Shown here piece after piece: positions 34,701-47,752 of a stretch of DNA of 64,000 bases. The notes beneath the pieces are model-generated. The model had not been told where the DNA came from and ran no database searches. It saw nothing but the letters and a program-made list of their open reading frames with translations. This DNA comes from Caprimulgus europaeus. Lineage: Eukaryota > Chordata > Aves > Caprimulgiformes > Caprimulgidae. A program made the translations under genes and the position numbers. Positions within the stretch are counted from its first letter, which is position 1. The number at the start of each line of letters is the position of its first letter. Location of the stretch: NCBI GenBank assembly GCA_907165065.1, contig OU015523.1, forward strand, positions 14,879,834-14,943,833, read 5' to 3'.

Positions 34701-37700
34701 GATGCAGAGAAAGGGATGATATCCAATATGACACTACATGTTCTTTAAGTAACACAAATCAGCCTCCATCGGTCAAACGGTGCTCTCCTCTGACATGATA
34801 GCCTTCCTGAAAGAGCTCTGAGCATTTCCTTGGGTTTGTTTGTTTTCCTGTTATAATTATTTTCTCTGTAGTCATCACTCCAAGGCTCTTTCTGCTTGGA
34901 GAGGCTGAGGCAGCACTAACTGGGCACAGGCCCACAGATGGCTCTCTGATAGCGTTTCGGACTGGCATATGGCAAATAAGGAGCTGCGTGCCCTTTTCTC
35001 AGTCAGCAACAAAGTGTTGCTCCCTACAGTGCTTTCTGATGGGCGATGCTTGGACAGCACAGCTCTGCTGGCCTTCTCAAAGCTGGCATCTGCACCTTGC
35101 CTCCTCTTGGACTGGATCTGCGTTAGAGCGAGTATCTGCTCGGCTTTGGCCGGCTTGAAACACAGCTCCAACATCTCCTGTGATGGAAAGCTTTAGAGGA
35201 CAACAGCCCAGGACATGCTGCTTAGACATCTGCCCAATCCTGGGGTTACAAAGGCAAAAATCAAACCAGCCAGCACAAACATCCCAACTGAGCTAAAGGA
35301 AGTCTGAATCCACCCTATGCTGATTTTTTATCCGCTGTCTTTTGCACACCCGGCCTTTCCCATAGCCCTTGGACCCCTCTGTCAAAAACCTTGCTGCTCC
35401 ACAACCATGGTTGGCAGGAGGTGAAGGAGAGGCAGCAGCCTCCTTCTTCTGAGTGCTACAGTGCTTCTGATGGGAAGCCCCAAAGTGACCCCCTGCACCC
35501 AGACATATGTGTGCACAAAACTGCTGGAGCTACATGAATTACACACTCGAGGCAACCACTTCCTCAGTCCCCAGTCACATCTATGTCCCAGCACATTGGG
35601 TTGTTTGGGCCCAAATTGCACTTGGTTGCACTCAGCTGACCATGGCCTTGGAGACGAGCAGTTGCCTCACCAGCACTGAGAGATGGATCTGTGGGAGGTG
35701 TAGGGAGGGGAGGAGAGATTTTCATGAGTGAGTGTGCAGAGACAGAGACTAAAGATGAAGGCAAACATGTAAGATAAAAAGTTTCTTGTTCCCATGAAAA
35801 GCACAAAAGGTGATGGCAAGGCCATCTTTGCCCATGACAGCATCTTTTTGTCCTCTTGGAAACCTTGCCAGAATTGCCATCATGGGAGAGAGAGTGAGAG
35901 GTGCTGGAGGCAGAGCTGCTGGCACGTCCCCTTTCTGGGCAGGATGGCATAGGTCATTGCAGCTAGCAGGTCTGATCTCTGGCCTTTTGAGTAATGAGTC
36001 ACAAATCACAGCCATATGTTTCTCAGTATGCCCAGGTGATGCTACATAATGGAGCATCAGGCCAACGTGGAAGAGGTTTCAGGAGAGATGGAGGAAAAAA
36101 GAGGGGGAGGCATCTGTGTCAGAAGGAAGGAGGGGGCTGTGGTTGTATCAAAAAGTAATTTGCTGACAAGTACACAGCAATTTATTTTGAGCTACTACGA
36201 CTGACCAATGCGTTTCCTTTCATCTCCAACTTATCTCCTCCTTTCTGGTACAAACCATGGGCAGCACAGGGCCTGTCTCTCTCCTTCTGTTTCAGTGGAT
36301 AGTGCTGACTTAGGAGGCTAGAACAGGCCACTGTTATCAGCAAATCCTTCATCTTGGGTCCCTTTTTCCCTGACGAGCCCAGCAGCATTCCAACTTGCCA
36401 GAGGAGAGAGCACAATGCATATCCAGTATCTATAGCCAAGCTTTCAGCAGGAGGTGTTAGGTAGGGAGGTCTGTCTTTTTATCTTGGGATTCTGTTGCAA
36501 GCGTTTCTTTTAATCCCAGTTTGCTGACAGTAAATGGGTGTTTTTCATTCCTAAATAGGAATGACCTTAAATTTTGTGGGGTTTTTTCCTCTTTTTTCTA
36601 AGATTCCTGGCACTCATGGTTGGTTCACTGCAAGAACATATTTGCTAGGCAGACCTCTGTGCAGTGCCACGCACACTCATGTATCCCCCTCATCCTCTTC
36701 AGAAAACTGCTCTAGAGATGAACACCAGCAGTGCTAAAGGAAATGAATGAATGAACAGAACTGTCTCAGCACCCCGGTCCAATATTTAATACCCTCCCTG
36801 ACTGCTCTGGTCACAGGCCAAACAGCAGAAAGGTTGCACAGAGGTTGTGGGAACTCCTTCAGGTTCTGATTTTTCTACCACTCAGTTAAAAGGGTATTTT
36901 AAAATAGACCCGAGCACCTAGGGTGGAGGGACTGGCAAAGGACTATGACAAGAGCTGGATAGCAATATTGGAAAAGGGAGGAAAAAACCCAGAATTTTGA
37001 TAAATAAAATATTTTACAATTATTTTTTTATGCAGCAGCATAGAGTGCTCTGGCCTACTCTTCTATGACAGCATAGCATGTCAGCTGGCATGGCTCCCCA
37101 GGGGAACGCCTGCCATGGGTGCAGCACCTATCACTCTCCTGCAAGCAGGAGCCATTTGGCTGAGGAAGGGTAAATGCAAGAGCATGAGGGGAGGAAGGCA
37201 AGTGGGAGGAAAGAAAAACCACCCCCAAGCTTTAGGAACCCTTCAACCATCCAGAATGCCTCCACCTTCAGCCTTGGCAAGGGGATTCCCAGAAGAAGAC
37301 AACTCCATGGAAGCAAGCAGGCAAGTGATGGGACAAGACTGATGTGAGAAGCCACCCTGTTGGAGAGGGAGGGCCCCCAGTGGGAACGACCTGCCGGCAG
37401 TCTGCGGCTGCTACCTCCCCAGGCAGCAGGAGAAGAAAGATCAGAAAAAATGTTTAATGCTTGGGAAGCTGCTGCTGCCTGTCTGCCTGTCTCTCCATCT
37501 TTTAAGCATCCTTTTTGCAGCCCAAGGGAAATGATTTCTGCTCTATTGTTGGTTGATTGGACACTTATCTACCTGTTTCTCTCTATTTTAGACACATAAA
37601 CTGTTTTTTCTTTTGGTTTCCTCTCTCCTCATCGTTTCTGTGCAGCCTGTTGCTGGAGGACCCAGGCATACACTGGTGGTCCTACTCTCACACTCCCTCT

Positions 37701-39394
37701 TTACCTCATTGCCATGGTCCTAGGCTGGAGAGGCACACATCACAACACAGCCAAGAATTACTGTCTTCAGAATGCTGAGGATATCACAGTCCTCCTCCCA
37801 GTGAGAGGCAGCGGCCAGGCGCAGCGCAGGCTGACTCCACCTTGCCGTTAGTACATTGGAGCAGCTTGCTGAAGACCAGCACACACTGCTCTGGGCTGTG
37901 GTACAGTGTCCTTGGTTGATTCTGTTTCTTCAATGCCACCACCTGGTTTGGTGGCAGGGGCAGGGAGGAGGTTTTGAACAGCCCAGCTTGGGACAGAGGG
38001 CACCTTCTTGAGAGCAGCCCATTCTCTGAGTCTCTGCTGTGGTTGGGCCAGGGGGTCAGAAAGGGCAGCATACCTTGGGCTAGAAAAAGGAGTCCTTTTG
38101 GAGCACGAAAGGAAAAGGAGCTGCTCTGTAAATCCTGAGCTCCAGTACCAGAGCTCCTTTTAGGGAATATGTTCAGACTGACTAGCTTCTTCTGGATTTC
38201 AATCTAAGTCCCGAGAAAGAGTTAGTACAGTACCACTAATATGCTGTACTGCTGAAGTCTTCAAAAAATCTCCATAACTTAGATTTACATTCAGTCTATA
38301 TATTTTTTTAATTGCATGTCAGTGCCTGTGCCAAACATCAGCAGTTAACACAAGATTTAGATGATAAAAGATGTAATGTTAATTACATGGTTATTCTTAT
38401 TTATTTTTTAATAAGCTCTTTATATGCAATCAAGTAATACAGCAAAACTGAGGCTCTTTGCAAAGCATACTTTTCCCAAAGAAGCACACAAGAAGCCAGA
38501 GACATCTCCAGAACAGGTTCCAGACACTGGGGTGAGGTTCCTAACATCGATCCCCAGGTCTTCTGATGTTGCAGCCCCAGTAGCTAATCTAGTAGCTTGG
38601 CAAAAAGATACTGGCAAAGAGCAGAGCTATACATAAGGACAGCCAGACTCTCCATCCGTAATACCCTGGCCCCACGCTCACAACCAGTCTCAAACCACTA
38701 AGAAGAAGCAAAGCAGCTATCTAAAGAAATATCTCTTTGCTTCCTCACCAAAACCCCATTGCTCATGGCAGAATTTCCAGTTTTCTGCATGTTAAATCAT
38801 GACACTGCGATATTTCACACATTGTTAGGAACAGAAGCCTTACCCATTTAGAAAGGGAAAGAATTCCTGCTCCTCTTTTTGTATAAGCCTTGGAAGAGTC
38901 TAAGATAAAAGACATCAAAAAGCTGTGATGATTTTATATGCAGGAGGATGACATTATTTTCAAGGACACCCTCTGCCCTGTAGAGCTGGACTTCCGATTA
39001 GTAAGGCAGCTGGATTTGTTGCTGAAGGCATGCAGACAATGTGACTGGTACAGTGAGCTAAAATGTCCTAAAACATTTCTAAAATACTTCATAATGCCAG
39101 ACACAATCATATCTTTAATAGTAACACACAACAGCATAAAGGGTTTACCAACACGAATTGCAATATGTTGCTTTATTCCTCCTGCATGACAGGGTCACTC
39201 TGTGGAGCTTGTTCCCAACAACAAAGCTGATAAAGCCAGATGCCATCCCTGCCAGCACGCATCACATATCTGGGGCAACTTAGGGACCCGCTGATTGAAG
39301 GAAATCCTCTTCCTACCAAACACAGACTAGCAGCAGAAATGCTTCATGGCAATTTTTTTCAGTCTTAAGGACTGTAACAGCTTCTGCAATCTCT
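31766..39394. other. Intron without recognised genes
   Basis: Apart from the candidate element listed separately near 32.8 kb I recognise no gene, LINE, LTR or SINE here. Positions 38220-38430 are AT-rich. Confidence 0.5.
32760..32965. promoter_or_regulatory. Candidate conserved non-coding element
   Basis: The block has several homeobox and octamer-like cores: a TTAATTATTATTAT run near 32937, AATATGCTAATACGCAAA near 32864 and CTTATTAAGTAC near 32833. The POU-like ATGCTAAT site is notable. It is free of recognised repeats. Inference from texture only. Confidence 0.3.
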
Positions 39395-39535
39395 TTAAGG
39401 GAGCGGACGAAAAGGAGCAGGAGATTGATCATCGCTCACCCTCGTGCCATATTACGAAAGGAACCGCGCAGTGAGGGATGTGTAGGAAGCCTCGGGGAAG
39501 GGAGATAAGGGAACGGAGGAGAGGAACACGAGGAA
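39395..39535. other. Small CpG-dense patch
   Basis: About ten CpGs in 140 bases, including an ACCGCGCAG site, in otherwise CpG-poor intron. The plus strand is purine-rich. Function unknown. Confidence 0.35.
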
Positions 39536-42500
39536 CACAGGCTTTAGAGATACACCCCCCCAGTCTGCCTATGGGAGTCTGAAAGAAAGTATCTGAATGC
39601 TGATCTTTCTTAATATGTCTGAGTTAGAAAAGTTTGGCTTTCTCTTGGAGTCTGGCAACATGAATCCACTTCTGGTCAGTAGGCGGTACATATAACCAAG
39701 CTCCTTCTTCTGGATCGGAACTGGGTGCCAGCAGGGAGGACATAGCTCAACAGGGACAGCACAGCGATATCTGTTCTGAGATCCAGACATCAGTTAATGT
39801 TAGTGGTGGGGAGGGGTCAGGAAACCCTCTTGGTCCTGGTCAGTTCAAACCTGTCCAGTTTAAGGACCTGACCTGATAGGTCTCACTTATGCAGTACTTC
39901 TGGAGAAGCATTTTGGTGAAATCCAATCACAGGTGCAGTCAGGAGCAGAAACGCTGCTTGGGGAAGGAGACGTATCATCTGTCCTAAACTTCCCTTATAC
40001 AGGGCTATTTCCCCCCCATTTTTTAAAGCATCTATTTGGTCTTTACCTCAAAACCAGAGCTTTCATGCTCTGCAAACACAAGCCCACAAAATGACTGATG
40101 CAGCTCTGGAACAAGACAGCCAGAATATGATGAGAAGGGGAGGGGAAAAAAATTAAAGGGAAGAAAAAAACCAGCCATCCCAGCAAATGGCATTTACGTC
40201 TCTCTCTCCTTCTCTCATTCCCTTGTTCAGTCATTTCTGTCCTGCTTTGAGTGCGCTGTTTTTATCTTCCTCGCTCTCATATAAAAGCCCAGCTCCCCTA
40301 GCGAGCGTGCAGATGATGATTTGGCATTGTCCAGGACCATTATGCTGTCAGCTCTCAAAGAAAAAAAGGCTTGTAAAAATCCTGTAGTCAGACAAAGGCA
40401 GAGCATGCGGCTCAGGACAGTTTGTACTGCTGCCTGCTAATAACCTTTCTGAACAATAGCTTACATGGAAAGATCTTCCACAGAACATGAAATTCCTCTT
40501 TCAGCTTCACCTTCACTTACTCCTAATTACTGTTCCGCTCTCAGCTATACGCATGCTACACATGCAAATCCTCTTTCAACCTCTTTTGTACAGAAACAAA
40601 GATGCATCTCCCTCCCCCTGGCCCTGTTCTAGCACCATCCCACACTACCCTTGCACAATCCACCACATGCTCACTCCTGCTCCCAGTTCATGCAAATTCA
40701 TTCACATACGTGGTCTCCAGTGCTCCCAACAATTTGTCTCCTGCTCTGTTCTCAGGTATGTGGAGCTCAGCTTAGCACATGCCATTTTTCTTTCTTCACT
40801 TATTCAGGACTAGAAATTTGAAAGAAAATCAAGATGCCCAAGAAAGCCATTTCTGTTAAAGACCTAAGACAGGATCAACAGCTCTTTCCCAAAGCACAGA
40901 AAATCAGCACGTTTTCTTGAGGCAACTTTAAGAGGGAAGAGCTGCCATGTGCATCAGTGGTGTGAGCAGATAATTGACCCAGCTTCCCCTGAGCCCCAGT
41001 GGCGTTGGGTCCACTGCAGCCCAAGCCATACAGGCTGGTTCTTCTGCTCGGCTTGTAGAGACTCAGGCCTTGACAGAAGAACTGAGGTGCCCTGTCTATC
41101 TCAGACAATTTATGACATTATGCTCTCCAGCATTTGCTCAGGTGCACATTACCAACTCCATGACAGCATCAACATGAATATCTGCATTATGTGCCAGTGC
41201 ATCAGCTGTCCCTGCTGACAGCATTGGGCCACTGCTGATTGTGGGTTTGGGCTAAGATGCCGGTCTGTGAAAGTAAGCTAAAGTGTGGTCATGCCTGTCT
41301 TTCTAGCAGCTCAGCTACAGGGAAAGTCACTCACTCCCACCACCTACACAGCCAGCTACCAGCATCTCTACTTTCCTGCAAGAGGAGCCTGCACCACCAT
41401 ACAGCCAGTGCTGGGGATACTCTGGTTTACAGCAAAGATTGAAACGGCTAAACCTGATGAGTGCAGGCTGCCTCCGCTTTTCAGATAATCCTCAAATTAG
41501 TGCAAGGGTTGGCAGTATGTAATGGGGCCATGAAGCTGGTACAGGAATGAAATGTCACAGCAGAGCCTAGAAAGGAGACTGGAAATGGACTTGGAGGTGA
41601 CCCTTGCTCTGTACCCACCTAAGCCAAAGTCAATGTGCAGTAACTCCAAACACAAAAGCATGGTAAGCTCTGATCTCTGCTATACCTGCCTAATGCCAGA
41701 TATACACTATCACAATCAATGGTGTTAACTTGAGACTCACATCCCTCTCAAAAAGGCCAAGATGTGGCCCAATGGGTTTACAGTGGAGTGAGCAAGAGCA
41801 AGCTCCAGGCTTGCAGGCTTTCGGCAGTGTGTTTGCTGAGCTGGGACTAGTTCCTGCTCACCGTCTGTCAATTTAATGAAAGTCACGTATCTAAAGCTAG
41901 GGACAGGAAAGCTGTGTGGAATCCAAGGTTTTGCAAGTGTACTGAACATGCACTAGGGATGAAATCCATCCTGAAAACTGGGGCTGCCAGAAGGAGCAGC
42001 CTTCTTTAAGCTCTGAACTCATTCCTGAGCAGGGCCATATTCTGCTGTCTGTTACCAGGATGCTTATTGCAAATAATGCTGCATTTATTTTAGCTGACAA
42101 ACATTTACCAGAGCTGGTGTCAGAAAGGGCCATGCCTACTGAGACAAGAATCTAATTCGGGCAACAAAATAAGCTGTATCTAAGATGCACATCAGGCACA
42201 AACTGGCTGGAAAAAGGCCACATGAGGTGAAAACCTGAGTCTGTAGGATGAGTTTGGTGTTCTCTGGGTGCACTGAATGAATATAACTTACATGTGGAGC
42301 ACTGCTCCAACCCTTTTATCACTGCAAACAGTTTAACCAGCCCTCAGAAACAGCCTGAGTGGATGAAGCACTTACAGGAAGTGGATGTGGTGTCAGGTGC
42401 TTTCATAACTCACTCACTGGAAGGTTGAGTGGGAAGGGACAGGGCAAAAGCTCTGTGGGCTGAAGCTGGTCACAGGGGCTAACACCAGCCCTTTGGGGAT

Positions 42501-44036
42501 GTTGTAGTGTATGTTAGTAGTCAGGACAGGTGGCCAAAATCCCAAAGCAGCTGTATAGCTCAGGACATGGCCCGATGGCAGAGAGGGGCAATGAACCCCA
42601 CAGCTGTGGGGAACTGCAGTAGCTGACATATTTTGCTTCTTCCCACTACAACTTCCTCTGACCCATTCCTGCCAGCCTCAAAGTTAAGGTCCACTCAACA
42701 TCCATACCCACCAAGTCCTGCTTTAGTGAAACAACACTCCTTCACTTCTGAGCATTCACACGTGCCTGTGTCAAGGTCACCACTGTATATGCAGCTTCTG
42801 GCTTATATTCTCTCTTCATTAATGTTTTCCTTTTTGTCTCTCTTTTTCCACCTTCTTCTTGTGCTAAGGGATCAGGAGCAGAATTAAATCCTGACATACT
42901 TTCCAGCCCGAGATAGCAAGTGGTTTTACCCTCCCTAGATAAATCATCCCACACTTCGTAGGGAAACATGAATGCATGTGGTCCAGAACATCTGAAGTAT
43001 CGTGTCATTATTATTAAGTGAGGGAGAGCCTTCAAAGGCTGTGGTGTTCTCCCCAGGTACTTCAGTGCACGGTGTTAGGAACAGGGCCTAGATCAGCACA
43101 ATGTTTTTCTCACTGTTAACGCCAGATATTCAAGTCTCTCTAATTTCCAGCACAGCAGAGCCCACTTTAAGAAGTTCATGGTCTTACCCAGCAGTGCAAG
43201 AAATGGACTCTTTATGGAGTATGAAATCCATTTTCCCCAAGCCTTCATTTGGATTGTGCTTTATGACACGAGAAGATGCAGTAAGTGAATAAAGCACTAC
43301 ATTCTTGCTGACTGATGGACAGATGATCCCAGCAGACTGTATCTGTATCTCCCTCTTCCCACTGCTGTATATTTACTGGGCTGTCAGTCTTAAAGCCAAG
43401 ATGACTTGGGAACCTAGGCTTTCCTGAGATTTCTTTCCCCTGCTCATTCCAGAGGAGAAACTGGAAGTTAACATAGGAGTGTGGTCAAGGAGAGGGAGAG
43501 ATACCAGCTATGGCACCTGTAAAGCTTAGATAAGAGGAAAAGTGATGAGTGAGGAGCTTGGCCTCAGCTGAACTGCAAATGCAGCACTGCAGCCCACGCA
43601 GAGTGGCTGCAAGAGAGCATGTACTAACTCCACAGCAATACCAGACAGCGTGGGTGGGAAAGGGCCCACTGAATTCATCCTCTTGACATCCAGAAACTTA
43701 GGGGAAGGGAAAGTGAGGTGAGCAGGGACTAAGGTCACTTGCCAGAGCCAGACAGAACTAAGAATAAGACCATTCTAAAGCTGTTTCTTTAGTTCCCTGC
43801 CCCTAAGCAGAACATCAAGGTTTTCCTCCTGCAGGAGGGAAATAATCATGTAAGAGACAGAAAACCCATGAGTTACTCAGTTACTGGAGCTGTGGCAAGC
43901 AATTCTGGGAACAGCTGCATTTTTTCCGCTTCACTCAAAATAGAAGTTAAAACAAAGGCAGTTTTGTTTTGTTTTTTTAATAGGGAGGAAAATCTGCTCC
44001 AAGAGAGAGGGAGATCATCTGTACAGAGCACACATG
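39536..44036. other. Intron without recognised genes
   Basis: No coding region or interspersed repeat is recognised. Open frames of up to 108 codons show no domain. Confidence 0.5.
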
Positions 44037-44110
44037 TTTCAGAGAAAGTTTCAAACAATCAGCACACTTGTGACCTAATGGCTCAGCATAGCATCCTGCT
44101 TCAGAAGGCA
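44037..44110 (+). repeat. Possible tRNA-derived SINE head (MIR-like)
   Basis: Contains TTCAAACAATCAGCACACTT followed by GTGACCTAATGGCTCAGCAT. The second half resembles the GTGGCCTAGTGGTTAGAGC-type tRNA-derived head of amniote MIR elements. A closely similar block occurs at 45600-45660. Old and partial. Confidence 0.4.
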
Positions 44111-45599
44111 ATGCCATCCCTTCTGATTTGAAGATAACCTTCCTCTCCTGGTCATGTTCCCAGCTGGCATCACCTGGTTTGCTTTGAAGGCAGCCAGAGC
44201 AATTAATGCCAGTTGGGAATGTCACCTACTGTATTAATGGGTTTCCCTGGAGATGCTGCTTGGTACGTGGTTCCCTAGCCCAGATGCTCTGCTCTGTGCT
44301 GCCCAGCATGGGATTCCCATAGCCCAGAAATTCCCTCTGTGCTGGTGAATGAGCCAAAGCTCCTGCTCTGCCCGAGCATCCTGGCTAATTCTGCAGATCA
44401 ATTTGAGTTCGTATCCACTCACTGTACCCCTCAGCCACCAGCTGAAATAGGCTGCTTACATCTCCCAGCCTTTCAGCTGAATGGTCTGCCTGCCTGCCTA
44501 CCTGCGCTCATGCTTCCCAGACACCCCTCTCCTGCATCCAACATTGTTGCCCGGACAGTGCAGGAGCACAGACAGACAGACACCCACCCTTTACCTCCAG
44601 CCCCAGCTTCTCTCAGCTGCTTTCACCCTGAGCTTTCCTGTACTGAACTGTGAGATCCCACTGATGGGAAGAAATTGGCCTGCCAGACCCTAGACTGCCT
44701 AGATCCTTGGCCTGCCTAGACTCTCACTAGATAGGGGATGAATGCTTCTTCCCTCTCTCCCCACGACGCAAAAATGACCTATTATCCAACAGCATCATAT
44801 ATGGGGTCAAACAGTAAATACTGCCCCAACACAAGTGCAAGAAAGGAGGATGAAATGTAAGAGGAAAGAAAATAAATTAGGGCTATGGAAGGCTTCTTTT
44901 AAAAGCAAAGCCCCCAGTCTGGCACCTCAGTGGTGCAATCTCAAAGGCCATTAAAATCAGGCTATGGCAAAGTAGCAGCAGGGGAAATGGTACAAAACCC
45001 TCTCTCTTTCTGGAAGTAATAGACAATATTTGGCTGAAGTTCAGAGAAGGAACGATGGGGGGAGGTGGAAAGGAGGGGGGAGAACGAGAGAATGTGCATG
45101 TGAACAAACTCCAGGCACTTTGTCAGACCTTAGGTCTTTTTTGCCAGCTTAACCTTCAGTTTGCAGACACGCTGACTGGGATGTAGATGGTTCAGTGTGA
45201 GTGTTGTGTGGAGCACAGGCAGCAGGGCCAGATCGACCCCTTGTGTAACTCTGCCAGTGTGAGCAGGAACCGCTGAGATGCCCTGACTTCAGGGCAGCTG
45301 TGTCGTGGTGAACTTAGGAGCCAAGTGCACATGTGAAGGTTGCAACTAGATCTGTTTTCCTATAGGAGAGAGCACATGGGAGTGAGATTCTTTCCCCCCC
45401 GCCTCTTCTTGCTTCACCAAGAATATCCTTGAAATAGATGGAGATTTTTTGTAATAAAAAGAGGATAACTGGGCTTGCCATAAATCTCTGTGATGTATTT
45501 TCAACAATCCCTGCACCCTGGGTGGCTCAGCACTTCCTAAGTAGTAGCAATAGCATATACAGCAAAGGTAAAACTAGGGCACCACACAAAATAATTGTT

Positions 45600-45690
45600 C
45601 CAGTTTCAAACAATCACCACTTGTGGCCTAATGGCTCAGCTATGGAGTAGCAGCCAGGAATGCCTTCCATAGTTACTGCAGATGATGGGG
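45600..45690 (+). repeat. Possible tRNA-derived SINE head (MIR-like)
   Basis: Contains GTTTCAAACAATCACCACTT then GTGGCCTAATGGCTCAGC and GGAGTAGCAGCCAGGAATG. This parallels the MIR head order: box A-like block, then a 'GGAGTCAGGA'-type block. It shares about 45 bases with 44037-44090. Confidence 0.45.
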
Positions 45691-45990
45691 ACAGATGGGA
45701 ATTGCACTGGCAGTAGCACAAATCCATCTGTAGCCTGGCCAAAAGGCAGACAGCTGGTTTCATACCTGTTTCCTCCTACAGCTGAGAACAACTGGCTGCC
45801 AGGCCAGTTCCAGGTTCAAGCCCCAGGATGGGAAATCAGCAGACAATCAGCTGACATCTGTTGGTTTGATGGGATCACGAATGCCTTCCCGTATTTGCAT
45901 TATCTACAATCAGACTGTGAGTTGCAATCAACAGACCGCTAATGCATTTATCTGACAAACTGGAAATCAATTGGAAAGGCTGGAGCAGGA

Positions 45991-46097
45991 CAAGTTGGAT
46001 GAGGCTTTGAGCAACCTGGTCTAGTGGAAGGTGTCCCTGCTGGTTGGAACTAGATGATCCCTTCCAACCCAGACCATTTTATGATTCTATGATTCTA
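45991..46097 (+). mobile_element. CR1 3' tail fragment
   Basis: A short CR1 copy holding only the last part of the 3' UTR: GTTGGATGAGGCTTTGAGCA, then GGTCTAGTGGAAGGTGTCCC and the GATCCCTTCCAACCCAGACC segment, ending in ATTTTATG and ATTCTATG repeats. It lacks about ten bases of the usual GGCAGGGGG segment. It is strongly 5'-truncated and in the same orientation as the CR1 at 2.1 kb. Confidence 0.93.
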
Positions 46098-47673
46098 AGT
46101 AAGAAGGATGTGGACAAACTGGATATTCCAGGAAAGAGCAGGAGAATAACCAGACATCTAGGACACAAGAGCCACAAAGAAAGATAAAACTAGTGGCACT
46201 TGCTTAGCTTAAAAAAGACTGAAGGAAGACACAATAAAAGTGATGAAATAATGGGCAATACTCCCACAAAATAAAGTAACATATGACTGCATCTGATTCA
46301 CAACAGACAGGACAAGGAGGTATGGTCTCAAACTGCAGCAGGGAAGGTTCAGTTAGGCCTCTGGAAGAACAGCAAGGATAATTAAGCACAAGCATAAATT
46401 GTCCTGGGAGGGTGTGGAGTCTTTCAAAACAAGCTAGAGAAACAGTTATCAGGAATGACTTGGGAAGAGCTGACTCTGCCATTATACAGGAATATAGACT
46501 ACCTAGTGTGTGAGATCCCTTACAGATCTCTTGTTCCATTCATCCACTGTAAGACGAGCATTATGCACCCACCCACGACGGATCAACAACAGCTGAGTCT
46601 AGCCAGTAGCCACCAGTAGCCAACATTTCACTGAAGGTAAGGGAACAGCAGGGAAGAAGAAAGGAGGGCAACAGCACAGAGGGATTCTTACAATTAAAAT
46701 TGCAATGATATATCAATGCACTCGATCTATCTAACTCACACATGAAGGAATTCCTCATTAACATATGGGCTGCAGCTTAGCAGGCATTGATCCTAAGCTG
46801 CTATGAACCTGTGGCTCCTCAACCCTAGCCTAGCCATGATGGAGTGCTATGGGCCTGCCTCTAGCATCAGCCACGCTAAGTCACAGGACATCACCCCAGC
46901 TAGCCAGAGACTTTGCAAATATGTAGAAACCCTCCTTCCCAGATGTTATTTCACAAGCAGGGAAAGGGGGGTGAATACCACCATTAGAGCTCACTGTCAC
47001 TGGGGCTATGCATGACACCTCTAGCTAAAAGAGGAACAGGACCTTACCAAGGAAAAGGGCCAGGATGGGGCTCCCTTGCTTTGTTTAGTCAAAGATTACT
47101 CCTAGATTGACAGCTGCCACAGCTCTGTATCTTCTTTCTCTTGGATCCCAACCAAGCAGACATACCCATTTTCACCTGTTTTATGACCTGAACTTGATGA
47201 TCAAGCAATCTCTGATGCATTGTGCATGAAAATAGGTGTGACTTTTAAAGAAAAAGCCCTCTGCCCTCAAAGAACAGGGTGCTGTTTATGAGAGCAGCAC
47301 CTTTTTTCAGAGATGGCTGAAAGCTTCCGACTCCTCAACACTACATTAAAAGTGAAGCTGCTGTCTCTGAGGTGAAAAACTGCTTTGTCTGATCACCTGC
47401 AAATAAAAGTCATTGCAGTCCAAGTCCTTTCTTGTAAAAGCAAAGGAGTTTTAAGTGCAACGTGATGGCCAAGTTCCCAAGTAAGAGTGTAGTTACTTTC
47501 TGCCTCCATTAAATTTACCTCAACAGTTGAATATGGGGCACGGCACACATCACTGAAGACAAACAGGGGTTGTGTTGCGATATGGAAAAGGGCAAAGCAA
47601 GCCCTACACAAACAGTTTCTTTAGTGCCCTGCCACAGAGTTAGCCAGATGCCAGGGCCTAGATTGGAAATTAT
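46098..47673. other. Intron without recognised genes
   Basis: I see no gene, RNA or mobile element here. Confidence 0.5.
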
Positions 47674-47752
47674 GAGTCAGATCCTCAAATAAAGCAAAAT
47701 GACTGTGCTCCAAATCAGCACTGATTTATATCAGCCAAAATCTGGCCTGCTG
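47674..47752. repeat. Small relic with inverted-symmetry ends
   Basis: Starts AGTCAGATCCTC and ends AAAATCTGGCCTG; the ends are imperfect reverse complements. Inner parts AATCAGCACTGATTTATATC also resemble an ancient sauropsid repeat of the 'cagatcctcagctggtgtaaatcag ... gatctggcc' type. Possibly a decayed short DNA transposon. Family assignment is uncertain. Confidence 0.4.
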
